Assembly (NCBI RefSeq): GCF_001244545.1 | Contig: NZ_LN852695.1 | Location: 403,231 to 467,230 of the forward strand | Direction of reading: 5' to 3' | From: Candidatus Stoquefichus sp. SB1 | GTDB taxonomy: Bacteria; Bacillota_I; Bacilli_A; Erysipelotrichales; Coprobacillaceae | DNA: 64,000 nucleotides | Shown: piece after piece, positions 16,577 through 25,207 of the stretch | Position numbering within the stretch: the first letter of the stretch is position 1 | Layout of the letters: every line of letters starts with the position of its first letter | Program-made: the position numbers and the translations under genes | Notes under the pieces: generated by a model | Seen by the model: only the letters and a program-made list of their open reading frames with translations | What the model was told of the DNA's origin: nothing | Databases searched by the model: none

Positions 16577-17005
16577 ATGATTCAGAAAAAATATTTATTA
16601 GTGATTGGTGGTTGTGTTTGGGGTATTGCAGGTTTTAATATTTTAAGAATTGGGATTGAAACATATTCATCATATATCAGTTTTATTCATATCTTATTAT
16701 CAGTTATTGTGTATGGAATGTTTCAATATTTTGTATTTCAAAAAATGGTTAAAAAGCATACACAAAGAATATTAGGTTATCAGGAAGATAAACAATACTT
16801 TTTTAAGTTTTTTGATAAAAAGGCTTTTTGTATTATGGCATTTATGATGACTTTTGGTATTGGAATAAGAGTATTAGGGATTTTTCCAGATGTCTTTATT
16901 GCCGTTTTTTATACCGGCTTAGGTGTATCGTTGTGTCATGCGGGAATTTTATTTATGGTGAATTATTTTAAACATGTAAACTATAGAAAGGTGGAGGAAA
17001 TATAG
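16577..17005 (+). CDS. Small polytopic membrane protein, unknown function
   Basis: 142 residues with about four hydrophobic helices, for example YLLVIGGCVWGIAGFNIL near the start and FIHILLSVIVYGMFQYFVF. No family recognised. The ATG at 16577 has GGAGGTG 7 bp upstream. The longer frame to 16526 would translate through the operator and is rejected. It is followed after 1 bp by another membrane protein gene, so the two form an operon that the TetR-type regulator is expected to repress. A role in export or signal sensing is only a guess. Confidence 0.65.
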   Translation: MIQKKYLLVIGGCVWGIAGFNILRIGIETYSSYISFIHILLSVIVYGMFQYFVFQKMVKKHTQRILGYQEDKQYFFKFFDKKAFCIMAFMMTFGIGIRVLGIFPDVFIAVFYTGLGVSLCHAGILFMVNYFKHVNYRKVEEI

Positions 17006-17006
17006 T

Positions 17007-17675
17007 ATGCAAGCAATTGTAGAGACTTTATTTGATATTGTTTATTTAGTAACAGTCATTACATTAGGAATTTTGATGATAAGAAATGGAAAAGAAAATA
17101 AGCAGTATTTATTATTTGGGATAATGGCAGTGACTTTAGGCTTAGGTGATTCTTTTCATCTTGTTCCAAGAGCTTATGCGTTATGTACAACAGGATTGCA
17201 AGATTATACTGTTGCATTAGGAATTGGTAAGTGGATTACATCCATAACAATGACAGTATTTTATGTTATTCTTTATTATGTATGGAGATTACGTTATCAG
17301 ATTCAAGGAAAACAACTTTATACAATCATAGTTTATGGATTGGCAGTTATTCGTATTGTTTTATGTATGTTTCCACAGAATGGATGGACAAGTGCCAATG
17401 CACCTATTTCCTGGGGAATAATGAGAAATATTCCATTTGCTTTATTAGGATTGTTAATCATTGTTCTGTTTTATCAACAGACAAGACATGATCATGATCC
17501 ATCATTTCAATATATGTGGTTAACAATTGTCTTGAGTTTTGGTTTTTATATTCCTGTTGTTTTATGGGCAGATGCGATTCCAATGGTAGGAATGTTAATG
17601 ATTCCTAAGACTTGTGCTTATGTATGGACAGTATGGATTGGTTATAGTGATATGAAGAAGAAATTGGTTGATTAA
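17007..17675 (+). CDS. Polytopic membrane protein, unknown function
   Basis: 222 residues with about seven predicted membrane helices, starting with IVYLVTVITLGILMI. A His-containing GDSFHLVPRAYAL loop lies near residues 48-60. No family is recognised with confidence. GGTGGAGG precedes the ATG at good spacing, and the gene starts 1 bp after its partner. Both lie downstream of the TetR operator at 16548, so expression is probably inducible by whatever ligand the regulator binds. Confidence 0.65.
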   Translation: MQAIVETLFDIVYLVTVITLGILMIRNGKENKQYLLFGIMAVTLGLGDSFHLVPRAYALCTTGLQDYTVALGIGKWITSITMTVFYVILYYVWRLRYQIQGKQLYTIIVYGLAVIRIVLCMFPQNGWTSANAPISWGIMRNIPFALLGLLIIVLFYQQTRHDHDPSFQYMWLTIVLSFGFYIPVVLWADAIPMVGMLMIPKTCAYVWTVWIGYSDMKKKLVD

Positions 17676-17688
17676 GACCAATTTTTTT
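17661..17688 (+). terminator. Terminator overlapping stop codon
   Basis: AAATTGGT / ACCAATTT stem whose 8-nt loop contains the TAA stop, followed by a T-run. Confidence 0.85.
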
Positions 17689-17777
17689 GTTTTATGAAAA
17701 GATTTAAGTGAATGAATGATATTCTTTCTATTGGATTATAAATCATATATAATAAAACTTAGAGTAGGAGGAGTATT

Positions 17778-18578
17778 ATGGAGACGAAAATAGCTTTTTT
17801 TGATATTGATGGAACATTAGTCAATGTTCCTCATGGATTAATGCAACCAACGAAAGAAACAATTCAGGCCTTAACAAAATTCAAAGAAATGGGGCATAAG
17901 ATTGTTATTGCAACAGCAAGAGGAGAAGTTCCTCAAAGTGTTCAAGAAATTTCGTTTGATGGTTATATATGCAATGATGGACATTATATTCGTTATAATA
18001 ATGAAACATGGATTGATGAATTATTTAGTGTAGAACAAATAGAAAAGCAATTAAATGTTTATCAGAAATATCATGGGCGCTGTATGTTTAATAGTCGATT
18101 TGGGCAATGGTGTTCATTTGTAGATGATGATTTGGTGATTCAACATCGTCAAATGTTCCAAGGCACAAGTGAAAGACCAACAGACATTCATGAAGAATTT
18201 TTACCAGAAGATGTTAAAGCGATTAGCTGTTGTGTATTGTTTGAGAATACAGATGATTTATGGGCTGCTTATCATGAATTAGAAGATGAATTGACAATGG
18301 TTCCATATGATACAGGCTTAGTCAGAATGGATGTTTATTGCAAAGGATTTACTAAAGGGACTGCTTGTCAATATGTTTATCAGAAATTAGGAATTAACTA
18401 TGAGAATACATATGCTTTTGGTGATGGTGTGAATGATGTTGAAATGTTAGCATTGGTGAAACATGGAATTGCAATGGGAAATGCTGTTGATGTTTTAAAA
18501 GAAACAGCAAGTGAAATAACTGAGACAGTTGATAATAATGGAATCGCTTTGGCATTTCATAAACACTTTGGTATATAG
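17778..18578 (+). CDS. HAD-superfamily hydrolase, Cof-type phosphatase
   Basis: 266 residues, typical of Cof-type (class IIB) HAD phosphatases. Motif I FFDIDGTLV has the nucleophile and acid Asp pair. Motif II is IVIATARG. The C2 cap domain lies between about residues 85 and 190. Motif III Lys is near FTKGTACQY and motif IV is AFGDGVNDVEML. Such enzymes dephosphorylate sugar phosphates or other small metabolites; the natural substrate is not predictable. AGGAGG precedes the ATG. Single gene. Confidence 0.9.
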   Translation: METKIAFFDIDGTLVNVPHGLMQPTKETIQALTKFKEMGHKIVIATARGEVPQSVQEISFDGYICNDGHYIRYNNETWIDELFSVEQIEKQLNVYQKYHGRCMFNSRFGQWCSFVDDDLVIQHRQMFQGTSERPTDIHEEFLPEDVKAISCCVLFENTDDLWAAYHELEDELTMVPYDTGLVRMDVYCKGFTKGTACQYVYQKLGINYENTYAFGDGVNDVEMLALVKHGIAMGNAVDVLKETASEITETVDNNGIALAFHKHFGI

Positions 18579-18588
18579 GCTATTGCAT

Positions 18589-18617
18589 TTGAATGACAAC
18601 TGGCAAAGTGATAAAAT
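18589..18617 (+). promoter_or_regulatory. Promoter of PAS-GGDEF-EAL gene
   Basis: TTGAAT, 17 bp, TAAAAT preceded by TG (extended -10 GTGATAAAAT). The same TGATAAAAT -10 context occurs at 21191 and 34675. Confidence 0.65.
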
Positions 18618-18644
18618 AAGGATATAAAGAAATAAGGTGAGAAG

Positions 18645-20270
18645 ATGAATGTCTTAAATGATGTCTTGTTTGAAGCGTTTGCCAATGCTTCTGATAATGT
18701 TTATATTTATGTATGTGATATGCGTGATGATGAATCAAGATGGTCAAAAAACGCTATTGATTATTTTGACATGCCCTCAGAATACATGAAAAATGCAGGA
18801 ATGATTTGGTTAGATAAAATTCATCCACAAGATCGAGATATTTATTTAAAAGATATAGATGCAGTCTTTTCTGGGAAAACAAATCAGCACAATTGTCAAT
18901 ATCGTGCCTTAAATAAATATGGTGATTATATTTGGTTAGAATGTCGCGGCTCAGTTATTCAGGATGATGATGGTCAGCCCCTTTATTTTGCTGGAATGAT
19001 GACACGTATTTCAGCTCAAAACAAATATGATCCACTTACTAATCTTTTAACGGTGCATGAACTTTATAAAAGTGATTTTGGTAAAGAAGGAATTATATTG
19101 TTGTTAGGGTTTGATGCATTTAGAAAGATAATTAATAATTATGGGTATACATTTGGTGATATGATTTTAAAAGAATTTGCTTTGCAAATTATAAAAATGA
19201 TTTCAAGTGAAAAAGTTTTTAGATTTAATGGTGATCAGTTTATCATTATTTGTGAAGATTATACTCAACAACAAGCAAAAGAAATCTTTTATCAAATTAA
19301 AAAAATGGTTAAGAATATTGGAAAACATATGGAACCTGCTGTGACATTAAATATAACTGCTGGAGCAGTTAGGTATCCAGATAATGGTTCAACAAAAGAA
19401 GAATTATTAAGTAATTTGGAACATTCATTAGAACATGCGAAAACCAAACATCGTGGAGAAATTATCTTCTTTTCTCAAGATATTGCGAGATTACATCTAC
19501 GTACTTTAAATATTAAAGAAGCTTTAACAAAGAGTATCCAAAGAAATTTTGAAAACTTTGAATTATATTATCAGCCAATTGTCAATCAATATGATAAAAC
19601 AATTGTTGGTTGTGAAGCCTTATTAAGATGGCATACAGCAACCAAACAAGTTTCACCTATCGAATTTATCAAATTATTAGAGGAAAGTGGAGAAATCCGT
19701 TTAGTTGGTAATTGGGTTATGGAACAAGTGATGAAACAGGCACAGATTTTCCAAAAACAATATCCAACATTAAAAATCAATTTTAATGTCTCTTATATGC
19801 AGTTTGAAGATCGACAATTTATTAAGAATATAATTGAAAAAGCGAATGAATATCAAGTGGATAAATCACTGATAGTTATTGAATTAACAGAAAGCTGTCA
19901 TGTTGAAAATATCCCAAGATTATCAAAAATATTTGAATATTTAAGAGAAGAAGGTTTCAAGATTGCATTAGATGATTTTGGAACAGCATATGCATCACTC
20001 AATCTTCTCAAAAATTTACCTGCTGATTATATTAAAATAGATCAATCTTTAGTCAAAGAAATATCTTTAACACATAATCAAAAGGATATGATTATTATTG
20101 ATAGTTTGACTGAATTGAGTCATCGTTTAGACTTTGAATGTATTATTGAAGGGGTTGAAAATCAAGAGGTAGAACAAGCACTTTTACATGTGAATGCACC
20201 TTATTTTCAAGGCTATTGTTATGCAAAACCTCTTCCATGTGAAGAATTTGAAAAATTATTAAAAAAATAA
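18645..20270 (+). CDS. PAS-GGDEF(degenerate)-EAL protein, probable c-di-GMP phosphodiesterase
   Basis: 541 residues and no membrane segment, so cytoplasmic. Residues 1-125 form a PAS domain with PAC-like YRALNKYGDYIWLECRG. Residues 130-290 are a GGDEF fold whose active site reads NGDQF, so cyclase activity is unlikely. Residues 295-541 are an EAL domain with all key blocks: EALLRW, NVSYMQ, ELTES, DDFGTAYASL, IKID and EGVE. It therefore probably degrades c-di-GMP, with the PAS or GGDEF-like domain as a regulatory input. The next gene, an esterase, starts about 10 bp later. Confidence 0.9.
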   Translation: MNVLNDVLFEAFANASDNVYIYVCDMRDDESRWSKNAIDYFDMPSEYMKNAGMIWLDKIHPQDRDIYLKDIDAVFSGKTNQHNCQYRALNKYGDYIWLECRGSVIQDDDGQPLYFAGMMTRISAQNKYDPLTNLLTVHELYKSDFGKEGIILLLGFDAFRKIINNYGYTFGDMILKEFALQIIKMISSEKVFRFNGDQFIIICEDYTQQQAKEIFYQIKKMVKNIGKHMEPAVTLNITAGAVRYPDNGSTKEELLSNLEHSLEHAKTKHRGEIIFFSQDIARLHLRTLNIKEALTKSIQRNFENFELYYQPIVNQYDKTIVGCEALLRWHTATKQVSPIEFIKLLEESGEIRLVGNWVMEQVMKQAQIFQKQYPTLKINFNVSYMQFEDRQFIKNIIEKANEYQVDKSLIVIELTESCHVENIPRLSKIFEYLREEGFKIALDDFGTAYASLNLLKNLPADYIKIDQSLVKEISLTHNQKDMIIIDSLTELSHRLDFECIIEGVENQEVEQALLHVNAPYFQGYCYAKPLPCEEFEKLLKK

Positions 20271-20280
20271 GGAGAATATG

Positions 20281-21108
20281 ATGGCACTTATAAAAGTAGA
20301 TTTTTTTTCACAATCACTGATGCGTACAGTGACAATACAGGCAATTTTACCAGTTGATAAAATTTTAGAGGTAGGAGAGGAATTACCATCACCGAAACCT
20401 TTTAAAACACTTTATTTGTTACATGGCATATTTGGTAATGATATGGATTGGGTGAGTGGAACCCGTATTCAAAGATGGGCTCAAGATTATAATGTAGCCG
20501 TCATTATGCCTGCTGGTGAGAATAAATTTTATGTTGATAATGAAAGATCACATGAATATTATTCGCGTTTTATTGGCGAGGAATTAGTAGATATGACAAG
20601 ACGATTATTTCCTTTATCTCATCAGCGTGAAGACACATTTATTGCAGGCTTATCAATGGGTGGTTATGGAGCAATTGTGAATGGACTTAAATATCATCAA
20701 ACATTTGGTTATATTGCCGGGTTGTCGTCAGCTTTAATATTGAATATGATAGTCAAATCAAAAGATGGAGACAATATTCCTTATATGAATAAGCGTAGCT
20801 ATTTAGAAAGTGTATTTGGACCCATTGATCAATTGATAGGCAGTGATAAAGATTACAAAGCATTGATAGAACAGATTTCACAAAAAGATATTCCACATAT
20901 TTATATGGCTTGTGGCAGTGAGGACTTTTTATTAAAAGAAAATAGAGATTATGTTAAGTATTTAAAAGCACATCATATAGCAGTGACTTATGAAGAGGGA
21001 CCAGGTGGTCATGAGTGGGATTTTTGGGATAAATATATCTTAAAAGTTCTTGAGTGGTTACCACTAACAGATAAAAAAGAAGGATTAAGTAGTGGTCATG
21101 TGCAATAA
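20281..21108 (+). CDS. Alpha/beta-hydrolase esterase (EstA/esterase D-like)
   Basis: 275 residues. LYLLHGIFGNDMDW supplies the oxyanion region. The nucleophile elbow is GLSMGGYGA (near residue 122), and GGHEWDFWD near the end gives the catalytic His; GSEDFLL holds the likely Asp. This layout matches the tributyrin esterase / S-formylglutathione hydrolase-like family, short-chain ester hydrolases. ATG 20281 is preferred over 20278 because GGAG is only 3 bp from the latter. No signal peptide. It follows the EAL gene closely and ends at a strong terminator. Confidence 0.85.
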   Translation: MALIKVDFFSQSLMRTVTIQAILPVDKILEVGEELPSPKPFKTLYLLHGIFGNDMDWVSGTRIQRWAQDYNVAVIMPAGENKFYVDNERSHEYYSRFIGEELVDMTRRLFPLSHQREDTFIAGLSMGGYGAIVNGLKYHQTFGYIAGLSSALILNMIVKSKDGDNIPYMNKRSYLESVFGPIDQLIGSDKDYKALIEQISQKDIPHIYMACGSEDFLLKENRDYVKYLKAHHIAVTYEEGPGGHEWDFWDKYILKVLEWLPLTDKKEGLSSGHVQ

Positions 21109-21113
21109 TGTCT

Positions 21114-21153
21114 ATAGGAAACATATGTATCATTTGTTTCCTATTCTTTTTTT
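21114..21153 (+). terminator. Rho-independent terminator after esterase
   Basis: ATAGGAAACA / TGTTTCCTAT stem, 11-nt loop, then TCTTTTTTT. Confidence 0.85.
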
Positions 21154-21170
21154 GGTCTTCTTTAAACAAT

Positions 21171-21199
21171 TTGCTTTCTCATCATTGGAATGATAAAAT
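21171..21199 (+). promoter_or_regulatory. Promoter of solute-binding protein / EAL operon
   Basis: TTGCTT, 17-bp spacer, TAAAAT in an extended TGATAAAAT context. Near-identical architecture to the promoter at 34655. Confidence 0.7.
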
Positions 21200-21243
21200 A
21201 AAAATGTGACACATTTGTGATATTCTTGAGAGGAATGGAAAAT

Positions 21244-22500
21244 ATGAAATTAAGGCGATTGATAAAGGGATTTTTAACTATAAATTTATTTTTGATGTGT
21301 ATTGGGTGTCAGGATAAATCTAAAAATATAATTGTAAATAATGAGGATCAGGAAACCATTAATTTAAGGTTCTATGGTTATAAAAGTGAAGCAATTAATG
21401 TTGTTGCAATTGAAGATAGTTTACAGGATTATATGAAAGAGAATCCTCATATAAAGATCACATATGAAAGTGTTAAAGGAATTGAATATTATAATGTCTT
21501 AGAGAAAAGATTAAAGAGTGGTCATTATGATGATATCTTTATGATAGATGAAGATCATTTACAAGAATTAAAAAGTAGTGGCTATTTTGCTGATTTATCA
21601 GATTTATCGACAATTTCTCATTTTAGTCAAAAATCAATAGATCAAATGAAAGAAAATGATGGTAAAATCTATTATGTTCCTTCAACCATATCTGCCTTTG
21701 GACTTTACTGTAATATGGATTTATTAAATAAATATCATCAAAAAGTTCCAACAAATGAAAAGGAATTTATGGATGTCTGTCAGTATTTTGTTAATCAGGG
21801 AATTGTTCCTATTATTGCTAATAATGATATATCACTCAAAACAATCGCAATCGCAAAAGCTCTCTATCCTGTTTATCAATCATCAAACAGTGAAGAGCTG
21901 ATTCATCAAATGAATGCTAATCCGCAAGTTCTAGCAGATTATATGAAAACAGGATATGAATTTGTAGAGAAGATTATAAAAAATAAATATGTTGATTCAG
22001 CACAAACATTAAAAACAGAAAAGACAAAAGATGATTTGACACAATTTGAAGAGGGCAAGAACCCATTTATGTTAACAGGTGCATGGGCATCTGTTAGAGT
22101 TCAGGATGCAAATCCAGAATTGAATTTTGAAGTTCATCCATATCCTATCTTAGAAAATGATTCAGTTTTGGTAACAAATATAGATACAAGATTATGTGCA
22201 AATGCTAAAGGGAAGCACGTGGAGGAAGCCAAAAAATTTATTGAATATTTAACACAAACTGATGTTATGTGGAAATTTGTAAATAGTCAATCATCATTTA
22301 GTCCTTTAATAGAATCACGTTTAGCAGATGATCAAACTATTCAGCCATTAAATGTATATCTTAATGATAAGAATTCTATACTTGGAACAGATTCTCGTAT
22401 CAAATATCCTATTTGGACATTAACACGTGATGGAATACAAAAATTATTGAAAGGCGAAAGTATTGAGTCAGCATTAAATAATATTAAAGATTCAAAATAA
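21244..22500 (+). CDS. Extracellular solute-binding lipoprotein (family 1), orphan
   Basis: 418 residues. A signal peptide ends in a lipobox-like CIGC (Cys about residue 22). The mature protein has the family-1 (sugar/oligosaccharide) solute-binding pattern: INLRFYGYKSEAINVV, YDDIFMIDEDHL, YYVPSTISAFGLYCNMDLL and FMLTGAWASVR. No ABC permease or ATPase gene is adjacent; instead the gene is followed 15 bp later by a membrane GGDEF-EAL protein. That suggests a sensory rather than transport role, which is inference. The ATG at 21244 fits AGAGG spacing better than 21235. Confidence 0.85.
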   Translation: MKLRRLIKGFLTINLFLMCIGCQDKSKNIIVNNEDQETINLRFYGYKSEAINVVAIEDSLQDYMKENPHIKITYESVKGIEYYNVLEKRLKSGHYDDIFMIDEDHLQELKSSGYFADLSDLSTISHFSQKSIDQMKENDGKIYYVPSTISAFGLYCNMDLLNKYHQKVPTNEKEFMDVCQYFVNQGIVPIIANNDISLKTIAIAKALYPVYQSSNSEELIHQMNANPQVLADYMKTGYEFVEKIIKNKYVDSAQTLKTEKTKDDLTQFEEGKNPFMLTGAWASVRVQDANPELNFEVHPYPILENDSVLVTNIDTRLCANAKGKHVEEAKKFIEYLTQTDVMWKFVNSQSSFSPLIESRLADDQTIQPLNVYLNDKNSILGTDSRIKYPIWTLTRDGIQKLLKGESIESALNNIKDSK

Positions 22501-22515
22501 TAGAAGGAGATTAAC

Positions 22516-24732
22516 ATGAAGAAGAAAGAGATACCAATTATTATCATATGCAGTCTTTTAGCAATTGGAATAGTCAGTGCAACAATGTTAACGTATATTA
22601 ATTATGTACGTGATTCTTTATGGGATCAATCTGTTAATGATATATTAGACTCAACAACCCAAGTACAGGAAGCCTTTCAGTCATATATGGATAAAGATGT
22701 AGAGAATTTAAGTATTATTTTAAGAGGTGTTTCATCAGAAAAAGAAGATATCATATCTTCAATTATACAACGTTCTGAAATAGAAGGACATAATCTCGTT
22801 TACATTAATCTTACTGATTATACTTATTTTAATCGTAGTGGTAAAGAAAAATTATTACCTGAAGAAATAGAACAAATAAAAACTTTCTCTTCTTCAAAAG
22901 GAGTAACAAAGCCATATTATAATACAATAACTGGTATAAAAACTATAGCAACCTATATTAAATCAGAAAATCAATTATTAATTAAAGAAACTCAAATAGA
23001 TGATTTAGCTGAACAGTTTTCTTTATCGTTTTATAATGATTTAGGATTTTCTTATATTGTTGATGATACTGGTAATGTGCTTGTAAGAACAAATCATAAA
23101 AATGCTAATAGAACAATGCAGAATTTGTTTGATATTATTGATTTAGAAGGTAATGATAAAGGAACAATTCAATCATTTGAAGATGCTTTTTCTCATCATC
23201 AAAAAGGTTATGCATTGTTTAACTATCATGATGATAAAAATGTCTTTTGTTATGTTCCATTAACAGGAATGAATGATTGGTATATTGTTTCTATTATTCC
23301 TAATAATGTCATTATGACACAAGCAAATAATATTATATTATTTACAATTACTTTATCTTTAATTATTATTGGAGCTATTGGATTTGTATTGTTATTGTAT
23401 CGATATAATAATAAAAAACATAAAAATGAAATGCTTCATTTGGCTTATTATGATCATCTAACAAATTTATATAATTATCAAAAATTTAAAGAAGAAGGTC
23501 AAAAGAAATTAAAGGATAAACATTTAAATTGGGCAGTGATTTATAGTGATATTGCAGGTTTTAAAATTATTAATGATTTAAATGGATATGAATTTGGGGA
23601 TAAAGTTTTAAAAGAGTTAGCGAATATTCTGAAAGATGAAGAGACATCAAATGACTTAACATGTCATATGACAGCTGATAAATTTTTGATGATGCGTGAA
23701 TATCGTGATAAACAGGAGTTGATAGACTGTTGTCAGAGAATTTATCAGAAACTTTCACTTTTATTAAAGGAGTATGGATTAGAGAAAGAAATTGTTATTA
23801 AATTTGGAATTTGTTGTTTGGAAGATGATGATAAAATAGAAAATATTGATGGATTGATAGATCGTAGTCATCTGGCATTAAATGAAATAGATGCTAATCA
23901 TAAAGACTATTATTGTTTTTATAATTATTCTATGCGTGAAAGAATGATGAAAGAAGCAGATATTGAGTCTAAAATGGAAAAAGCTTTAGAAAATAGAGAA
24001 TTTATTTTCTATCTACAACCTAAATATGATGTTTATGGAAATGCAATATTAGGAGCGGAAGCATTAGTAAGATGGGTAGATAAGAGTGGTCAGATGATTA
24101 TGCCAGGAGAGTTTATACCTATTTTTGAAAAAAATGGCTTTTTGTTAAAATTAGATGAATATATTTATGAAAGTGTTTGTCAATATTTAGCTGATCGTAT
24201 TCAAAAACAACGTCCGGTTGTTTGTATCTCTGTTAATATTTCACGTTTACATTTCTATCAGTCAGATTTCGTAGAACGATATGTTAATATCAAAAAGAAA
24301 TATAATATTCCAGATCATTTATTAGAATTAGAAATAACAGAGAATATTTTATTGGAAGATATGAAAACAATAGAAAGAACAATTTCTCAACTACAGAGTT
24401 ATGGCTTTAGTTGTTCAATTGATGATTTTGGTAGTGGTTATTCATCACTTAATTCATTAAAAGATTTACCATTTGATGTGATTAAATTAGACAAAGTTTT
24501 CTTGGATAATAGTGTGAATACGAAACGTAGTGAAGAAATTATTAAATCAATTATTGATATGGCAAAACATATTGAAATTATAACTGTTGCTGAAGGTGTA
24601 GAAACATATGAGCAACTGGATTTTCTCAAAAAGACAGATTGTGATATGATTCAGGGATATATTTTCTCTAAACCATTACCAATAAGAGAGTTTGAAGAAG
24701 TATTAAGAGAAAATAAATCGATTGTGTCTTAA
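22516..24732 (+). CDS. Membrane sensor GGDEF(degenerate)-EAL protein
   Basis: 738 residues. A membrane helix at residues 6-28, an extracellular Cache-like sensory region (about 30-275, with FSYIVDDTGNVLVRT), and a second helix at about 275-298. The GGDEF-like domain (310-460) has TADKF in place of GGDEF and so is unlikely to make c-di-GMP. The EAL domain (480-735) is intact: GAEALVRW, SVNISRLHF, ELEITEN, DDFGSGYSSL, IKLD and AEGVE. Probable c-di-GMP phosphodiesterase gated by an external signal, possibly delivered by the upstream solute-binding lipoprotein. Confidence 0.9.
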   Translation: MKKKEIPIIIICSLLAIGIVSATMLTYINYVRDSLWDQSVNDILDSTTQVQEAFQSYMDKDVENLSIILRGVSSEKEDIISSIIQRSEIEGHNLVYINLTDYTYFNRSGKEKLLPEEIEQIKTFSSSKGVTKPYYNTITGIKTIATYIKSENQLLIKETQIDDLAEQFSLSFYNDLGFSYIVDDTGNVLVRTNHKNANRTMQNLFDIIDLEGNDKGTIQSFEDAFSHHQKGYALFNYHDDKNVFCYVPLTGMNDWYIVSIIPNNVIMTQANNIILFTITLSLIIIGAIGFVLLLYRYNNKKHKNEMLHLAYYDHLTNLYNYQKFKEEGQKKLKDKHLNWAVIYSDIAGFKIINDLNGYEFGDKVLKELANILKDEETSNDLTCHMTADKFLMMREYRDKQELIDCCQRIYQKLSLLLKEYGLEKEIVIKFGICCLEDDDKIENIDGLIDRSHLALNEIDANHKDYYCFYNYSMRERMMKEADIESKMEKALENREFIFYLQPKYDVYGNAILGAEALVRWVDKSGQMIMPGEFIPIFEKNGFLLKLDEYIYESVCQYLADRIQKQRPVVCISVNISRLHFYQSDFVERYVNIKKKYNIPDHLLELEITENILLEDMKTIERTISQLQSYGFSCSIDDFGSGYSSLNSLKDLPFDVIKLDKVFLDNSVNTKRSEEIIKSIIDMAKHIEIITVAEGVETYEQLDFLKKTDCDMIQGYIFSKPLPIREFEEVLRENKSIVS

Positions 24733-24755
24733 AAGCTATCTTGTGATAGCTTTTT
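24731..24755 (+). terminator. Rho-independent terminator
   Basis: AAAAGCTATC / GATAGCTTTTT with TTGT loop directly after the stop codon. Confidence 0.9.
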
Positions 24756-24831
24756 ATTTCCTCTTTCTAGGAAAAAAAGTGTCTTTAGAATCATTGTTAA
24801 ATAAGATATGATGCTTGTAGGAGTTGATGAT

Positions 24832-25140
24832 ATGAATAATATCAGAGAAAATACAATATCAATTATAGAATTGACGCAAAGAAGTTATGATGCATACAAG
24901 CAAGCACTTTATTTTGTCAAACTAGGGAAACCAAAAGAATCCCAATATTACTTTCAACAGGGCGATGAATTATTGTTGCAGATGAGTCGGATACATGCAC
25001 AGATGTTATCACAAGATGTTGAAGTGAACTTGCTTATGGTTCATATTGAAGACTTGTTAATTTCTGTTCAATTGTATAAATCAATGATTAAAGAATTATT
25101 AGTGTTCTATACAAAATTTCCTACCTTAAAAGGAAATTAA
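24832..25140 (+). CDS. PTS lactose/cellobiose-type EIIA
   Basis: 102 residues, the typical size of the all-helical trimeric IIA of the Lac/Cel PTS family. The conserved block NLLMVHIEDLL contains His71, matching the phosphorylated His, and Asp74, matching the metal-binding Asp of the family (usual form MMHGQDHLM). The His usually found after the Asp is Leu here. TAGGAG sits 8 bp before ATG 24832; the frame extends to 24808 without a better site. First gene of a five-gene IIA-IIC-regulator-IIB-deacetylase operon. Confidence 0.85.
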   Translation: MNNIRENTISIIELTQRSYDAYKQALYFVKLGKPKESQYYFQQGDELLLQMSRIHAQMLSQDVEVNLLMVHIEDLLISVQLYKSMIKELLVFYTKFPTLKGN

Positions 25141-25207
25141 CAGTCTTTTTGTTTTTGTAGACGATTATATAATGATATTGTCAAGCATGTCGAAAGGGGA
25201 AAAAACA

